From JBBIMP01 sp037444305 (GTDB taxonomy: Bacteria > Acidobacteriota > UBA6911), in NCBI GenBank assembly GCA_037444305.1, contig JBBIMP010000015.1, positions 51,290 through 115,289 of the forward strand: a stretch of DNA of 64,000 bases, in the 5' to 3' direction. The notes below the pieces were generated by a model. That model was not told the origin of the DNA. It worked only from the letters and a program-made list of their open reading frames with translations, and searched no databases. A program made the translations under genes and the position numbers. Shown here one piece after another: positions 34,942 to 43,995 of this stretch. Within the stretch, counting starts at the first letter, position 1, and each line of letters opens with the position of its first letter.

Positions 34942-36738
34942 ATGGTCCCCTCACCTCACGAAGAACAGGTTCTCGGCAAGGCCTACGACGCACGTCTGAT
35001 GCGGCGTCTGCTGGGCTACATCCGCCCCTACCGCAAGTCGGCGGTCCTGGCCCTGCTTTTCATCCTCGCCGCGTCCGCTCTTTCCGTCGTCCCTCCCTAT
35101 TTGACAAAAGTCGCCATCGACCGGTACATCCAGACGGGGGACCTCGCGGGCCTAAACCTTGTTGCCGGCGCTTATGTCCTGACCCTGGCGGCGGTGTTTG
35201 TGCTCAGCTTCGGCCAGACGTGGGTCATGAATGTCATGGGGCAGAAGATCATGTACGACCTCCGGCGGCAGATTTTCCGGCATCTGCAGTCGCTCGAGGC
35301 GGCCTTTTTCGACAAAACCCCTGTGGGACGCCTGATGACCCGCGTGACCAGCGATGTCGACGCGCTGAACGAACTCTTTACCTCCGGCGTGATCTCGGTC
35401 TTCGGTGACGTCTGCACCCTTGCCGGGATCGTCGTCATCCTCTTCCTGCTCAATTTCAAGCTGGCCCTGGCGATATTTTCGGTCCTGCCGCTCCTCTTCC
35501 TGGTCACCTTCGTATTCAAGCTCAAGATCCGCGACTCCTTCCGGCGCGTGCGCACCGCCATCGCCCGGATCAATGCCTTCCTGCAGGAAAACCTCACGGG
35601 CGCAGCCGCCGTCCAGCTGTTCAACCAGGAGGAGAGGCAGTTCAAGAAGTTCCGGGCGATCAACGAGGAGCACATGCAGGCCAACCTGCAGTCCATTTTC
35701 TACTACGCCCTCTTTTACCCGATCCTCGAACTGATCGGGGCCATCGCCGTGGCGCTGATCGTGTGGTACGGCGGCTTGAAGGTGTTCGAGGGCGCGCTGA
35801 CCCTCGGGGCGCTCGTGGCCTTTATCCAATACTCCGACCGCTTCTTCCGGCCCATCTCCGATCTGAGCGAGAAATACACGATCCTGCAGTCGGCGATGGC
35901 CGCCTCCGAACGCATCTTCAAGCTGCTGGACACCCAGCCAGCCATTGCTTCGCCGGCGGCGCCGACCGCGGGCTGCGTCGAACGAGGCGCGGTGGAATTC
36001 CGCAACGTCTCCTTCGGTTACGCGCCCGGCGATCCGGTTCTGCACGATGTCAGCTTCGAAGTCCGCGAGGGCGAAAAGATCGCCATCGTGGGCGCCACGG
36101 GCGCCGGCAAATCCACCCTGATCGGGCTGCTGAGCCGGTTCTATGACGTCCAGCACGGCTCCGTGAGGGTTGATGGCGCCGACGTCCGCGAGTACAACCT
36201 GCAGGAACTGCGGCGATCCATCGGCATCGTTCTCCAGGACGTCTTCCTCTTTTCGGGCAGCGTTGCGGAAAACCTCAGGCTGGGAAACCCGGAGGTCTCC
36301 GACGAACTGCTGGCGCGCGCTGCGGCGACCGTGCACGCCGATTCCTTCATCGAAAAACTCGAACACGGCTTCGAGACCGAGGTCGGCGAGAGGGGCGCCA
36401 CGCTCTCTGTCGGCCAGAAACAGCTGCTCGCCTTCGCGCGGGCCCTCGTCCACAATCCCAGGATCCTCATACTCGACGAGGCCACTTCGAGCATCGACAC
36501 CGAAACGGAAATCCTCATACGCCGGGCGCTGGAGCAGCTCATGGCCGGGCGGACCGCCATCATCATCGCACACCGGCTTTCCACCATACAAAACGCCGAC
36601 CGGATCATCGTCCTGCACAAGGGAAGGGTCCGGGAAAGCGGCAGGCATCAGGAACTGCTGGCGCGCCGGGGAATCTACTGGAAGCTGTACCAGCTGCAGT
36701 ACAAAGATCAACTCCTGGGAGGCGCCCCTGCGTCCTGA
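34942..36738 (+). CDS. Heterodimeric ABC exporter, catalytic subunit
   Basis: 598 residues: membrane domain (about 20-325) and ATPase domain with Walker A GATGAGKST, Walker B RILILDEATSSID containing the catalytic Glu, and an altered signature LSVGQ. The combination of a good Walker B here with a bad signature, opposite to the preceding gene, is the textbook arrangement of BmrCD/TM287-288: one working and one degenerate nucleotide site. Paired with the upstream subunit; both follow two envelope genes under the promoter at 31853. Confidence 0.93.
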   Translation: MVPSPHEEQVLGKAYDARLMRRLLGYIRPYRKSAVLALLFILAASALSVVPPYLTKVAIDRYIQTGDLAGLNLVAGAYVLTLAAVFVLSFGQTWVMNVMGQKIMYDLRRQIFRHLQSLEAAFFDKTPVGRLMTRVTSDVDALNELFTSGVISVFGDVCTLAGIVVILFLLNFKLALAIFSVLPLLFLVTFVFKLKIRDSFRRVRTAIARINAFLQENLTGAAAVQLFNQEERQFKKFRAINEEHMQANLQSIFYYALFYPILELIGAIAVALIVWYGGLKVFEGALTLGALVAFIQYSDRFFRPISDLSEKYTILQSAMAASERIFKLLDTQPAIASPAAPTAGCVERGAVEFRNVSFGYAPGDPVLHDVSFEVREGEKIAIVGATGAGKSTLIGLLSRFYDVQHGSVRVDGADVREYNLQELRRSIGIVLQDVFLFSGSVAENLRLGNPEVSDELLARAAATVHADSFIEKLEHGFETEVGERGATLSVGQKQLLAFARALVHNPRILILDEATSSIDTETEILIRRALEQLMAGRTAIIIAHRLSTIQNADRIIVLHKGRVRESGRHQELLARRGIYWKLYQLQYKDQLLGGAPAS

Positions 36739-36846
36739 GCCGGCAAACGGGCGGCAATACCGGCAAGCCGGCTCATCCCTCAGGTTCGGGCCGCGATTTC
36801 GCCGGCCCCAGGATGCCCTCGATCCCCGGTCACGGAAAAATCCCGG

Positions 36847-38280
36847 CTAGCGGGCTCCCTTGCCCAAAAGCACGGTCGGAAAGGTCAGGAGGAGGATCTT
36901 CAGGTCCAGGGCCAAAGACCAGTTGTCAATGTACTGCAGGTCGAGCTTCATCCACTCCTGGAAGTCGATTTCATTGCGCCCCGAAACCTGCCACAGGCAG
37001 GTGATGCCCGGTTTCACCGAGAGCCGCCGCCTCTGCCAGGGAGTGTATTCCCGCACCTCTTCCGGCAACGGCGCCCGCGGGCCCACGAGGCTCATGTCGC
37101 CCTTCAGCACATTCCAGAACTGCGGGAGTTCGTCGATGGAGCTCTTGCGGAGGAAGCGCCCCAGCGGCGTAACCCGGGGGTCGTTCCGCATCTTGAAGAC
37201 AGGGCCATCCATTTCGTTCAAGTGCTTGATTTCCCAGAGCACGTCCTCCGCACCCTCGCGCATGCTCCGGAACTTGTACAGGACGAACCTGCGCCCGTAG
37301 AGCCCGCAGCGCACCTGCCGGTAAATGGCCGGCCCCCGGGAAGTCAACCGCACGAGCAATCCCGTCAGCAGCATCAAGGGGGAGAGCAACACCAGCAGCA
37401 CCAGCGCGATCCCGACGTCCATGATCCTCTTCACGAGCAGTGACGCCGCGTGATCCGGGGTCGTGCTGAAGGTCAGCAGGGGGACGCTTTCCAGGAACTC
37501 CATCGAGGCCCCGGAGATCTTGACGTGGAACAGGTCCAGCGCCACGCGCGTCCGGATGCCGCGCTCGCGGCAGACGGCCAGCATGCTGTCCAGGGAGGAC
37601 AGGTCCGCCGGATCGCCGGCGACAAAAATCATCTCGTCGACGACGTTTTCTTCCACAATCCTGGGCAGATCCGCCAGTCCCCCCAGGACGCGAAGTCCTG
37701 TTTCGCCGCCCTCTGCCGGGACGGTCTCCACAAAACCAAGTATCCGCAACCCCCAATCCGAGTAACGGGATATCAGCCTGCCCATCTCCGAGGCCTTGCG
37801 TCCGGCCCCGACGATTACTATGTTCCGCCCCTCGGCGGGATGGTCCCGCCGGCGAATGCGGATGCCGAGCACCACCCGTGCCAGGACCAGCAATGCCGCC
37901 TGGTAGAAAACGAAAAGGGCAATCAGCGTCCGGCTGATCTCGAGCTTCAACGCAAAAGACAGGAAGCCGAGAAATAAGCCGAGCAGAACGGCACTTTCGA
38001 GGATGATCCTGATCTTCTCCCAGTCTGACCGCCGGAAGGATATCCTGTAAAGGCCGAGCGAAAAAGCAGCGACCGCCCACCAGCCGATCGCAGGAACAAC
38101 CATCCAGAGATAAGCCGCCGGGCGCAGCAGTTCCGGATTCAGCATCCGGTCCAGGGCATCCGGCAGAACCCATGCCAGGTGGATCCGCGAGGCATAGGCG
38201 AGGACGAACGCCAGGACCGACAGCCCCAGATCGGCGGCGAACTGGAGTATGGTAAAAAGCCGCGCGTGCTCCCTGAACAT
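36847..38280 (-). CDS. Undecaprenyl-phosphate sugar phosphotransferase (polyisoprenyl-phosphate hexose-1-P transferase)
   Basis: 477 residues. Four to five N-terminal helices, then a CoA-binding-like Rossmann domain (IVIVGAGRKASEMGRL, about 150-270), a further helix near 285, and the bacterial sugar transferase domain with RCGLYGRRFVLYKFRSM, DELPQFWNVLKGDMSLVGPR and VKPGITCLWQVSGRNEI. WbaP/WcaJ-type enzymes place the first sugar-phosphate on undecaprenyl phosphate to start capsule, EPS or O-antigen. No other polysaccharide genes lie nearby. An extended -10 promoter precedes it. Confidence 0.93.
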   Translation of the reverse strand: MFREHARLFTILQFAADLGLSVLAFVLAYASRIHLAWVLPDALDRMLNPELLRPAAYLWMVVPAIGWWAVAAFSLGLYRISFRRSDWEKIRIILESAVLLGLFLGFLSFALKLEISRTLIALFVFYQAALLVLARVVLGIRIRRRDHPAEGRNIVIVGAGRKASEMGRLISRYSDWGLRILGFVETVPAEGGETGLRVLGGLADLPRIVEENVVDEMIFVAGDPADLSSLDSMLAVCRERGIRTRVALDLFHVKISGASMEFLESVPLLTFSTTPDHAASLLVKRIMDVGIALVLLVLLSPLMLLTGLLVRLTSRGPAIYRQVRCGLYGRRFVLYKFRSMREGAEDVLWEIKHLNEMDGPVFKMRNDPRVTPLGRFLRKSSIDELPQFWNVLKGDMSLVGPRAPLPEEVREYTPWQRRRLSVKPGITCLWQVSGRNEIDFQEWMKLDLQYIDNWSLALDLKILLLTFPTVLLGKGAR

Positions 38281-38309
38281 TGTCCCCCTGCCCTGCGTAA
38301 AAGTGCTTG

Positions 38310-38318
38310 ATTATAGCA
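38310..38318 (-). promoter_or_regulatory. Extended -10 promoter of the sugar transferase gene
   Basis: Minus strand TGCTATAAT (38310-38318), an extended -10 with perfect TATAAT; no good -35 is seen. Predicted start about 38303. Confidence 0.55.
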
Positions 38319-38363
38319 CAGGGATCCAACCAAACGCCCTGCTCCCGAGGACCCCTGACCGGC

Positions 38364-39098
38364 TCAGCGAAGCCTCGTGTGTTTTTGCGTTCGAACGAAA
38401 CCGACGAGGTCCTCTACCTCGATCACCCCCTTCACGAGAAAGCCTTCCCCCTTTCGCTTCCCGATAAGGGTGCCGTAGTAGGAGTGGATGGTCTCGACGT
38501 GGTGGATGAAATCGGGTTGGCTGAGGTAGGTCTCGGGTGCGCGGCTGGCAGCATCGAACAGCTGGGACTTGTAGGACCGGATGGCCCCAAGACGCTGCTC
38601 GTCGTAATCGGAAACATCCACGACCAGGGTGGGGGCGCTGTGCGCCGGGAGCATGTAATAAAGGATGGCGTGGGGGCGGAACCGCTCCTGGCCGGTTTTT
38701 ATCTTCTCCAACCCTGCCTGGTGGGCCGCCTCCGTCACCAGGCGGCTGGTGTTGACGTGGTCCGGGTGCTTGTCGTCCCAGTGGTGAACGAGAACTAGCG
38801 TCGGCCGGTATCTCCGGATGATGCGAATGACCTTCATTCTCGCCGCCAGCGTCGTGTCGATCCCGCTGTCGGGCAGGCCGAGGTTCTCCCTCACCTTCAG
38901 GTCCAGGATTCGGGCCGCAGATCTGGCCTCCCGGGCGCGCAACCGCGGGGTTCCCCGCGTCCCCATTTCCCCGCGGGTCATGTCGGTGATTCCGGTTGCA
39001 TATCCCTGGGCGCGAAGTTTTGCGAGCGTGCCTCCGGCGAAGAGCTCCACATCATCGGGGTGCGCCCCGAATGCCATTACGTCCAGTCTCATGGTCAT
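38364..39098 (-). CDS. bshB1: Bacillithiol biosynthesis deacetylase BshB1 (PIG-L family)
   Basis: 244 residues. The zinc-binding motif AHPDDVE is at about residues 12-18, and the third zinc ligand lies in HHWDDKHPDHVNTSRLV. The segment GEMGTRGTPRLRAREA is diagnostic of BshB1. The enzyme deacetylates GlcNAc-malate to GlcN-malate, the second step to bacillithiol. The bshC gene lies directly upstream, which supports the specific assignment over other PIG-L deacetylases. BshA is not in the window. Confidence 0.92.
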   Translation of the reverse strand: MTMRLDVMAFGAHPDDVELFAGGTLAKLRAQGYATGITDMTRGEMGTRGTPRLRAREARSAARILDLKVRENLGLPDSGIDTTLAARMKVIRIIRRYRPTLVLVHHWDDKHPDHVNTSRLVTEAAHQAGLEKIKTGQERFRPHAILYYMLPAHSAPTLVVDVSDYDEQRLGAIRSYKSQLFDAASRAPETYLSQPDFIHHVETIHSYYGTLIGKRKGEGFLVKGVIEVEDLVGFVRTQKHTRLR

Positions 39099-39131
39099 GT
39101 CGTTCCCGTATCCGCCGCCGTGCGCGGCCCT

Positions 39132-40586
39132 TCAGTTCACGTCAATCAACTGATGCTCGAAGCGCAGGACCTCGAGTTCCTCCAGGAGCCGGTCAACGAC
39201 AGCCGGCGAATATTGGCGCACAAAATAGAGCCCCCAGATCGCCTCCTCCTGCAGCCGGCCCCCGGGAGCCAACGTGTCCAACAGCCGTCCCACCTGCCTT
39301 CGAAGGATGGTCCGGCGCTCCCGAAACGATGCCTTGAACCGCTGCTGCAGCTTCCCCAGCTGATAGTCGATCCGCTCCTTTGCGCCCTTAATGGCTTCCG
39401 CCTCAGCGCCCTCCACTCCCGACAGCACGAGCAGATCGGAGATCCTGGAGTGCATCACCGACTGAAGCCGCGCAACTTCCGACGCGACTGCGTCCCCATC
39501 CTCAGACGGCGCCAGCCTCTCGGCCAGCCCAGGACCGCGTGCGAACAGGTCGGAGAAACCTATGCCGTTTCTGAGCATGATCTTCCGGCTCCGCGCGTCA
39601 AGCATGGTGACGCTTGCCCGGGGCCACGCCGGCGGCAGGACGGCGGCGAAGCGATGAAGCAGCGGCTTCACAAGCGCGTAGCCGCAGAACTGGACGGGGT
39701 GAAGAACGATGGCGCCGACCGGCAGCATCGTTAGCATCATCGGCAACGACAGCGGAAACCCGCCTGCTCCGGGTCGGCTGCCGGCCGGCCGCAATGTCTC
39801 GAAATCAATGCCCTCAACGTCATAGCCGGCAGATCGAAGTTCCATGCGCCGCCTCTCGAGGATCGCAGGCCGATCAGGGATTCGGTCCGGCCTCCCGGGC
39901 AAACCAGCGGCAGCTTCCTGCCAGTCTGGGAGCCATGGATCGACAACGACCAGTCCGCCCTTTTCGGCCAGCGCCGCAATCGCCGGCCCCCACACCTCGC
40001 GGTCGGTGCGGCTCCGGTCCGCCGCTTCGCGAAGCCCCGGAATGTCGCGAAGCAGGTCCAACGCAGGGCCGGCGCCGGCAATAACCCAATGCTCCCGACC
40101 TCCGTTCCCAGCCGCCGGCAAACCCTCCCGCAGCAGGTTCCGAAAACGCGATTGCCCGTCGAGGATTCCCACCCGTTCCCGGGACGCCCCGAATCCGGAA
40201 GCCTCATCGAGCCACAGAAGCGGAAAAGCGGGCGTGCCCCGCGCGGTCAATTCCCCGGCCAGCCTGACCGCGCTCAATACCTGGACCAGGTTGGCGAGAG
40301 GGCCGCCGAGCACATCCGGGCAGTGCTGGCACAGGACGATCCGGGCGCGGGCATCTTCAAGCAGATCGATATTGCGGCGGGCCTGCTCGCCGCAGTTGTG
40401 CCGGGCGGCCTGAGCGTGGAGCAGGCGGCGGATCCTGTCCCTGGGGAAACCGCAGGCACTCCCCTCAGCCCTCCAGACCAGGGAATCCGCATCGGGTCTT
40501 CCGCCCATGATCTCGAACGCGAGCGAACTGCCGCCCACGTAGTCTGCGTACAGCTTCGGAACTCCAGGCAGTTCTGACAGTTTCAA
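39132..40586 (-). CDS. bshC: Bacillithiol biosynthesis cysteine-adding enzyme BshC, diverged
   Basis: 484 residues, somewhat shorter than the usual 530-540. The N-terminal block LGGPLANLVQVLSAVRLAGEL corresponds to the BshC motif with GGPLYTLYKALTAIRLA, and the C-terminal coiled coil ends EEAIWGLYFVRQYSPAVVDRLLEELE as in the family. However the usual TGQQ before GGPL reads LCQH, and the WLATEDHDF-type motif reads WLDEASGFGAS. The enzyme ligates cysteine to GlcN-malate. Its start is preceded by 127 bases after the dapA-like gene; bshB1 follows by 33 bases. Altered motifs make activity uncertain. Confidence 0.8.
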   Translation of the reverse strand: MKLSELPGVPKLYADYVGGSSLAFEIMGGRPDADSLVWRAEGSACGFPRDRIRRLLHAQAARHNCGEQARRNIDLLEDARARIVLCQHCPDVLGGPLANLVQVLSAVRLAGELTARGTPAFPLLWLDEASGFGASRERVGILDGQSRFRNLLREGLPAAGNGGREHWVIAGAGPALDLLRDIPGLREAADRSRTDREVWGPAIAALAEKGGLVVVDPWLPDWQEAAAGLPGRPDRIPDRPAILERRRMELRSAGYDVEGIDFETLRPAGSRPGAGGFPLSLPMMLTMLPVGAIVLHPVQFCGYALVKPLLHRFAAVLPPAWPRASVTMLDARSRKIMLRNGIGFSDLFARGPGLAERLAPSEDGDAVASEVARLQSVMHSRISDLLVLSGVEGAEAEAIKGAKERIDYQLGKLQQRFKASFRERRTILRRQVGRLLDTLAPGGRLQEEAIWGLYFVRQYSPAVVDRLLEELEVLRFEHQLIDVN

Positions 40587-40712
40587 TGCTCTGTGCCTAT
40601 GCAGCGCGATATCCGGCTGGGAGGGGCCGCCGGTCCGGGCCGCCCCAGCCGCGCAAAAATGGATCCGGCCGCGGCGCGTGGTGGGCGGGCCGGTCGCCGG
40701 ACACGGCCAATT

Positions 40713-41615
40713 TCAGGATCTTTCCAGAACGCCGGCAGCGTCGAAGATCGCCTTCAGCTCAGCCTTCTGGCCGTCGCTCAGCGGGAGAAGGGGCAGGCGC
40801 GGTTCGCCGCCATAGTACCCCATGAGCGTCATGGCATGCTTCAGGCCGGGGATGCCGTAAACGGTCGTCACCGCTGCCGCCGGCGGAGACAGCCTGGCCT
40901 GCAGCTCTGCCGCCTTATTCCAATCCCCGGCGAAGAAGGCCTGGTGCACGTCCACGGTGAAATCCGGGAGCGCGCAGGCTATGGCCACGATGCCCCCGCA
41001 GGCCCCCTGCATGAAGCTCGGCACGAGGGTGGTGGCCGAACCCACTAGCAAACGGAAGGAAGACGGAGTGCGCCGCTTGATTTCCGCCTGCATGGGAAGG
41101 TTGCCGGCGCTCTCCTTCATGCCGGCAATGTTTTCATGGACGGCAAGCTTTTCAATCAGCGCCGGGCTGGTGTTGACGCCCGTGAACTGCGGCACGTTGT
41201 ACACCAGGATGGGCACCGGGGATTCGTCGGCGATGCTCCAGAAATGCGCGAAAAGCGCGTCGTCCGTCATCCGCGCCTTGAAGTAGCAGGGAGTTCCAAC
41301 CAGAACATAGTCCGCGCCCAGATCTGCGACCTTCTTGATGAATTCGATCGCCATCCGGGTCGATTCACGCCCGGCGCCCACAATCATGGTGCGGTCTGCG
41401 GCAATTCTCGGGCGCGCCTCCCTGACGAGTTTCAGCTTTTCCTCGTCGGACAAATACGGGCTTTCTCCGTTCGACCCCAGCACCGTGAGGCCCGCAAGCC
41501 GCGTCCCTCCCCATTTTTCGAGGTTCTCGCAGAAACGCCCCAGCAGCAGTCCGCCTTCGCGATCGAAAGGCGTGATGATCGGTGGAAATATTCCCGACAG
41601 ATTTTTATTCTCCAT
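40713..41615 (-). CDS. Dihydrodipicolinate synthase/N-acetylneuraminate lyase family aldolase
   Basis: 300 residues from ATG 41615. TIM-barrel class I aldolase with the Schiff-base Lys in AGMKESAGN and the Tyr in LVYNVPQFTGVN. The substrate-carboxylate motif is GSNGES rather than the GTTGE of true DapA, and the downstream Arg-138 region differs, so a different 2-keto acid substrate is possible (for example 4-hydroxy-2-oxoglutarate aldolase types). Lysine-biosynthesis DapA cannot be claimed. Its start overlaps the tsaE end by 11 bases. Confidence 0.85.
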   Translation of the reverse strand: MENKNLSGIFPPIITPFDREGGLLLGRFCENLEKWGGTRLAGLTVLGSNGESPYLSDEEKLKLVREARPRIAADRTMIVGAGRESTRMAIEFIKKVADLGADYVLVGTPCYFKARMTDDALFAHFWSIADESPVPILVYNVPQFTGVNTSPALIEKLAVHENIAGMKESAGNLPMQAEIKRRTPSSFRLLVGSATTLVPSFMQGACGGIVAIACALPDFTVDVHQAFFAGDWNKAAELQARLSPPAAAVTTVYGIPGLKHAMTLMGYYGGEPRLPLLPLSDGQKAELKAIFDAAGVLERS

Positions 41616-42165
41616 GAGTTTTCCCTTTCCCTCTCTTGCTAGCTCCTGAACTTCCTTTCGGCCGGCGGCCACTCTGCCGACGGTTGCTCTCCCGGCGACC
41701 CGGACAGGCCGCGGCCTCCAGGATCCAAATGCGCCGCGTGTCCCCCCCGGCATCCTCCAATTCGACCACCAGGGCGCCGGGCAGTTCGAGCTCCAGGCGC
41801 TCGCTCCACTCCACGAGCGTGATCCCGTCGCTCCCGATGAAATCCTCCAGGCCGATCGAGTGCAGGTCCCGGCCTCCCTCCAGGCGGTACAGGTCCACGT
41901 GATAAATCGGGCACCGCCCCCGGTAAACATTGACGATGGTGAACGACGGGCTGTGCACCGCAGCCGGGTCCGGGATTCCAAGCCCCGCGGCGATTCCCCT
42001 GGCCAGCGTGGTCTTTCCGGCGCCGAGCGCCCCGCTCATCAGGACGACTCCGGGAACCTTCAGCCTGCCCGCAAGGTCCACGCCGAGACGGTAGGTTTCC
42101 TCCTCAGATTGGGTCACGCACATCGACCCGCGCCCCGGCTCGGGCGCTCCCTTTCCCGCCGTCAT
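41605..42165 (-). CDS. tsaE: tRNA threonylcarbamoyladenosine biosynthesis ATPase TsaE
   Basis: 186 residues from ATG 42165, which overlaps the nnr stop as ATGA. Walker A GALGAGKTTLARGIA, the family motif SPSFTIVNVYRG and HVDLYRLEGGRDL are clear, with VEWSERLELELP at the Walker B side. TsaE supports the TsaBD transfer of threonylcarbamoyl to A37 of tRNAs. A basic tail (about 160-186) extends beyond the usual end and overlaps the next gene. The nnr-tsaE pairing is common in bacteria. Confidence 0.94.
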   Translation of the reverse strand: MTAGKGAPEPGRGSMCVTQSEEETYRLGVDLAGRLKVPGVVLMSGALGAGKTTLARGIAAGLGIPDPAAVHSPSFTIVNVYRGRCPIYHVDLYRLEGGRDLHSIGLEDFIGSDGITLVEWSERLELELPGALVVELEDAGGDTRRIWILEAAACPGRRESNRRQSGRRPKGSSGASKRGKGKTHGE

Positions 42166-43763
42166 CGACCGGACACTCCCCTGAATGCGCCCGGCAGACA
42201 ACGCAGCAGGTCGGTGGCCACCAGGGATTCCTCTCCTGCCTCCGAGGCGGCAAGATCCCCCGCCAGTCCATGGAGGTAAACCGACGCGGCGAGGTGATCG
42301 GTCAGGGAAGCGGACCCCTGGGAGGCCGCTCGTTCGCTGCGCCTGCGAGCCCACCCCGCCACAAACCGTCCCACCATGCCGGCAAGGACATCGCCCGTGC
42401 CGGCCGTCGCCATGCCGGGATTCCCGGTGCCGTTGACCAGCGTGCGTCCCGTGGGTGAAACGATGATCGTCTGGCATCCCTTCAAAACCGTGTAGCAGCC
42501 GTGCGCACGGGAGAATTGCCGCGCGGTTTCGATCCGGGTCTCCTGGATCTCGGCAACGGTCCGCCCGCTCAGCCTCGCCATCTCCCCGGGGTGCGGCGTT
42601 ATCACGATCGGCTGAGAATGCTCGTTCTCGAGCCGGTGTGGTTCTCCCGCAAAGGCGTTGAGCCCGTCGGCATCGAGCACAATCGGGACCGGCGAGCGGC
42701 GCACCAGCAGTCGAACCATTTTCCGCGTGGACTCGCTCTGCGACAGCCCGGGTCCGGCCACCACGGCATCCATTCCCGCCAGCCTGGCCATGATCGCCCC
42801 GAGTGCGCCCTCAGCAATGGCGCCGCCCCCGGTTTCCGGCAGAAACTCGGTCATCAGCTCGGGAAACCTGCCCACCACGTGCCGCTTCAGTCCAGCGGGG
42901 AGTCCGAGCGTGACGAGGCCGGCTCCGGCCCTGAGCGCCCCCATCCCCGCCATCAGCGCCGCGCCGCTCTTGCCGTGCGAGCCGGCAACCACGAACAGGT
43001 GTCCATAATGCCCTTTGTGACTCTGCCTGGCCCGTGCGGGGACAACGCGCCGGACGGTCTCTCGGTCGGTCAGTTCCAGCCAGTAGTCCCGGTTCTGCAC
43101 AAGCTCCGAAGGGGAGCCGATGGCCGCCACAACGACCTTCCCCGCACATTCGGCCGCGGGGGGGAACACCAGCGCCGGCTTGAGCGCAGTGAACGTCACG
43201 GTGAGGCCGGCATGCACGGTTGCGCCGATGAGCGAGCCGGTGTCGGCCGACAGCCCCGAGGGCAGATCCACGGAAACTATCTTCGCCTTTGCGGAGATCC
43301 CGTTGATCCACTCGACCAGCCGGGCGTAATCCCCCTCCAGAGGGCGGGAAAGACCGGTGCCGAAGAGGGCGTCCACAAGAACGTCCGGCTGCGGGGCATT
43401 GCGAAGGAAAGACCTGCGGTCCGCCGCTGCCGGCAGCACGGTAGTCGGAAGACCGAGCTGTTCATGGATCTTCCAGTTTGCCAGGGCATCCCCGCGCAGT
43501 CGTTTTGGATCCCCCGCCAGGATAACCTCGGCCGACAGCCCGCGCGACAGAAGGTGCCGGGCCGCAACCAAACCGTCTCCGCCGTTGTTGCCGCAACCAC
43601 AGACAATGACGATCCTCCGCCCCGCCAGGGAACCGTGGGCTTCCAGCAAAGCGTCGCAGACCGCCTTTCCCGCGCACTCCATCAGCAGGAGCGAGGGAAT
43701 CCCGAATCTCTCCGAGGAGAGCCGGTCCACTTCCCCCATCTGCGCCGACGTAAGTATCTTCAT
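42162..43763 (-). CDS. nnr: Bifunctional NAD(P)H-hydrate epimerase / ADP- or ATP-dependent dehydratase
   Basis: 533 residues from ATG 43763. The N-terminal epimerase (YjeF_N, about 1-215) has CGCGNNGGDGLVAARHL; the C-terminal kinase-like dehydratase (about 240-520) has SHKGHYGHLFVVAGS, TPHPGEMARL and the catalytic loop NPGMATAGTGDVLAGM. It repairs the damaged cofactors R/S-NADHX. The gene heads nnr-tsaE-dapA-like on the minus strand and diverges from the M48 protease gene. Confidence 0.95.
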   Translation of the reverse strand: MKILTSAQMGEVDRLSSERFGIPSLLLMECAGKAVCDALLEAHGSLAGRRIVIVCGCGNNGGDGLVAARHLLSRGLSAEVILAGDPKRLRGDALANWKIHEQLGLPTTVLPAAADRRSFLRNAPQPDVLVDALFGTGLSRPLEGDYARLVEWINGISAKAKIVSVDLPSGLSADTGSLIGATVHAGLTVTFTALKPALVFPPAAECAGKVVVAAIGSPSELVQNRDYWLELTDRETVRRVVPARARQSHKGHYGHLFVVAGSHGKSGAALMAGMGALRAGAGLVTLGLPAGLKRHVVGRFPELMTEFLPETGGGAIAEGALGAIMARLAGMDAVVAGPGLSQSESTRKMVRLLVRRSPVPIVLDADGLNAFAGEPHRLENEHSQPIVITPHPGEMARLSGRTVAEIQETRIETARQFSRAHGCYTVLKGCQTIIVSPTGRTLVNGTGNPGMATAGTGDVLAGMVGRFVAGWARRRSERAASQGSASLTDHLAASVYLHGLAGDLAASEAGEESLVATDLLRCLPGAFRGVSGR

Positions 43764-43838
43764 GCGCTGCCCGCCATAAACGGTTTTCCGCCTTCGCCTT
43801 TCCGGCCCGCGCGGCAGCCGGTCCGGAAGCGGTTCACG

Positions 43839-43867
43839 TTGACACCCTGCGCACCCGCGCCTAGAAT
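43839..43867 (+). promoter_or_regulatory. Promoter of the M48 protease gene
   Basis: TTGACA at 43839-43844, 17-base spacer, TAGAAT at 43862-43867. Predicted start about 43874, giving an unusually long leader of about 120 bases that contains a TCGGGT/ACCCGA hairpin. Confidence 0.85.
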
Positions 43868-43979
43868 TGACTTGAAACATTTCCAAGCATCGGGTCATCT
43901 AACTGTACGTAACCCGAAGGCCGTGCGTATAGGGGCCGGATCTTCAGGATATAAGGTACGGAAGGATAACACAACCGAT

Positions 43980-43993
43980 CCTCCATGGAGGAG
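43980..43993 (+). promoter_or_regulatory. Palindromic Shine-Dalgarno of the M48 protease gene
   Basis: The 12-base perfect palindrome CCTCCATGGAGG (43980-43991) contains most of the GGAGGAG ribosome site (43987-43993), three bases before the ATG at 43996. The site is therefore self-complementary with its own left half. Confidence 0.6.
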
Positions 43994-43995
43994 TC

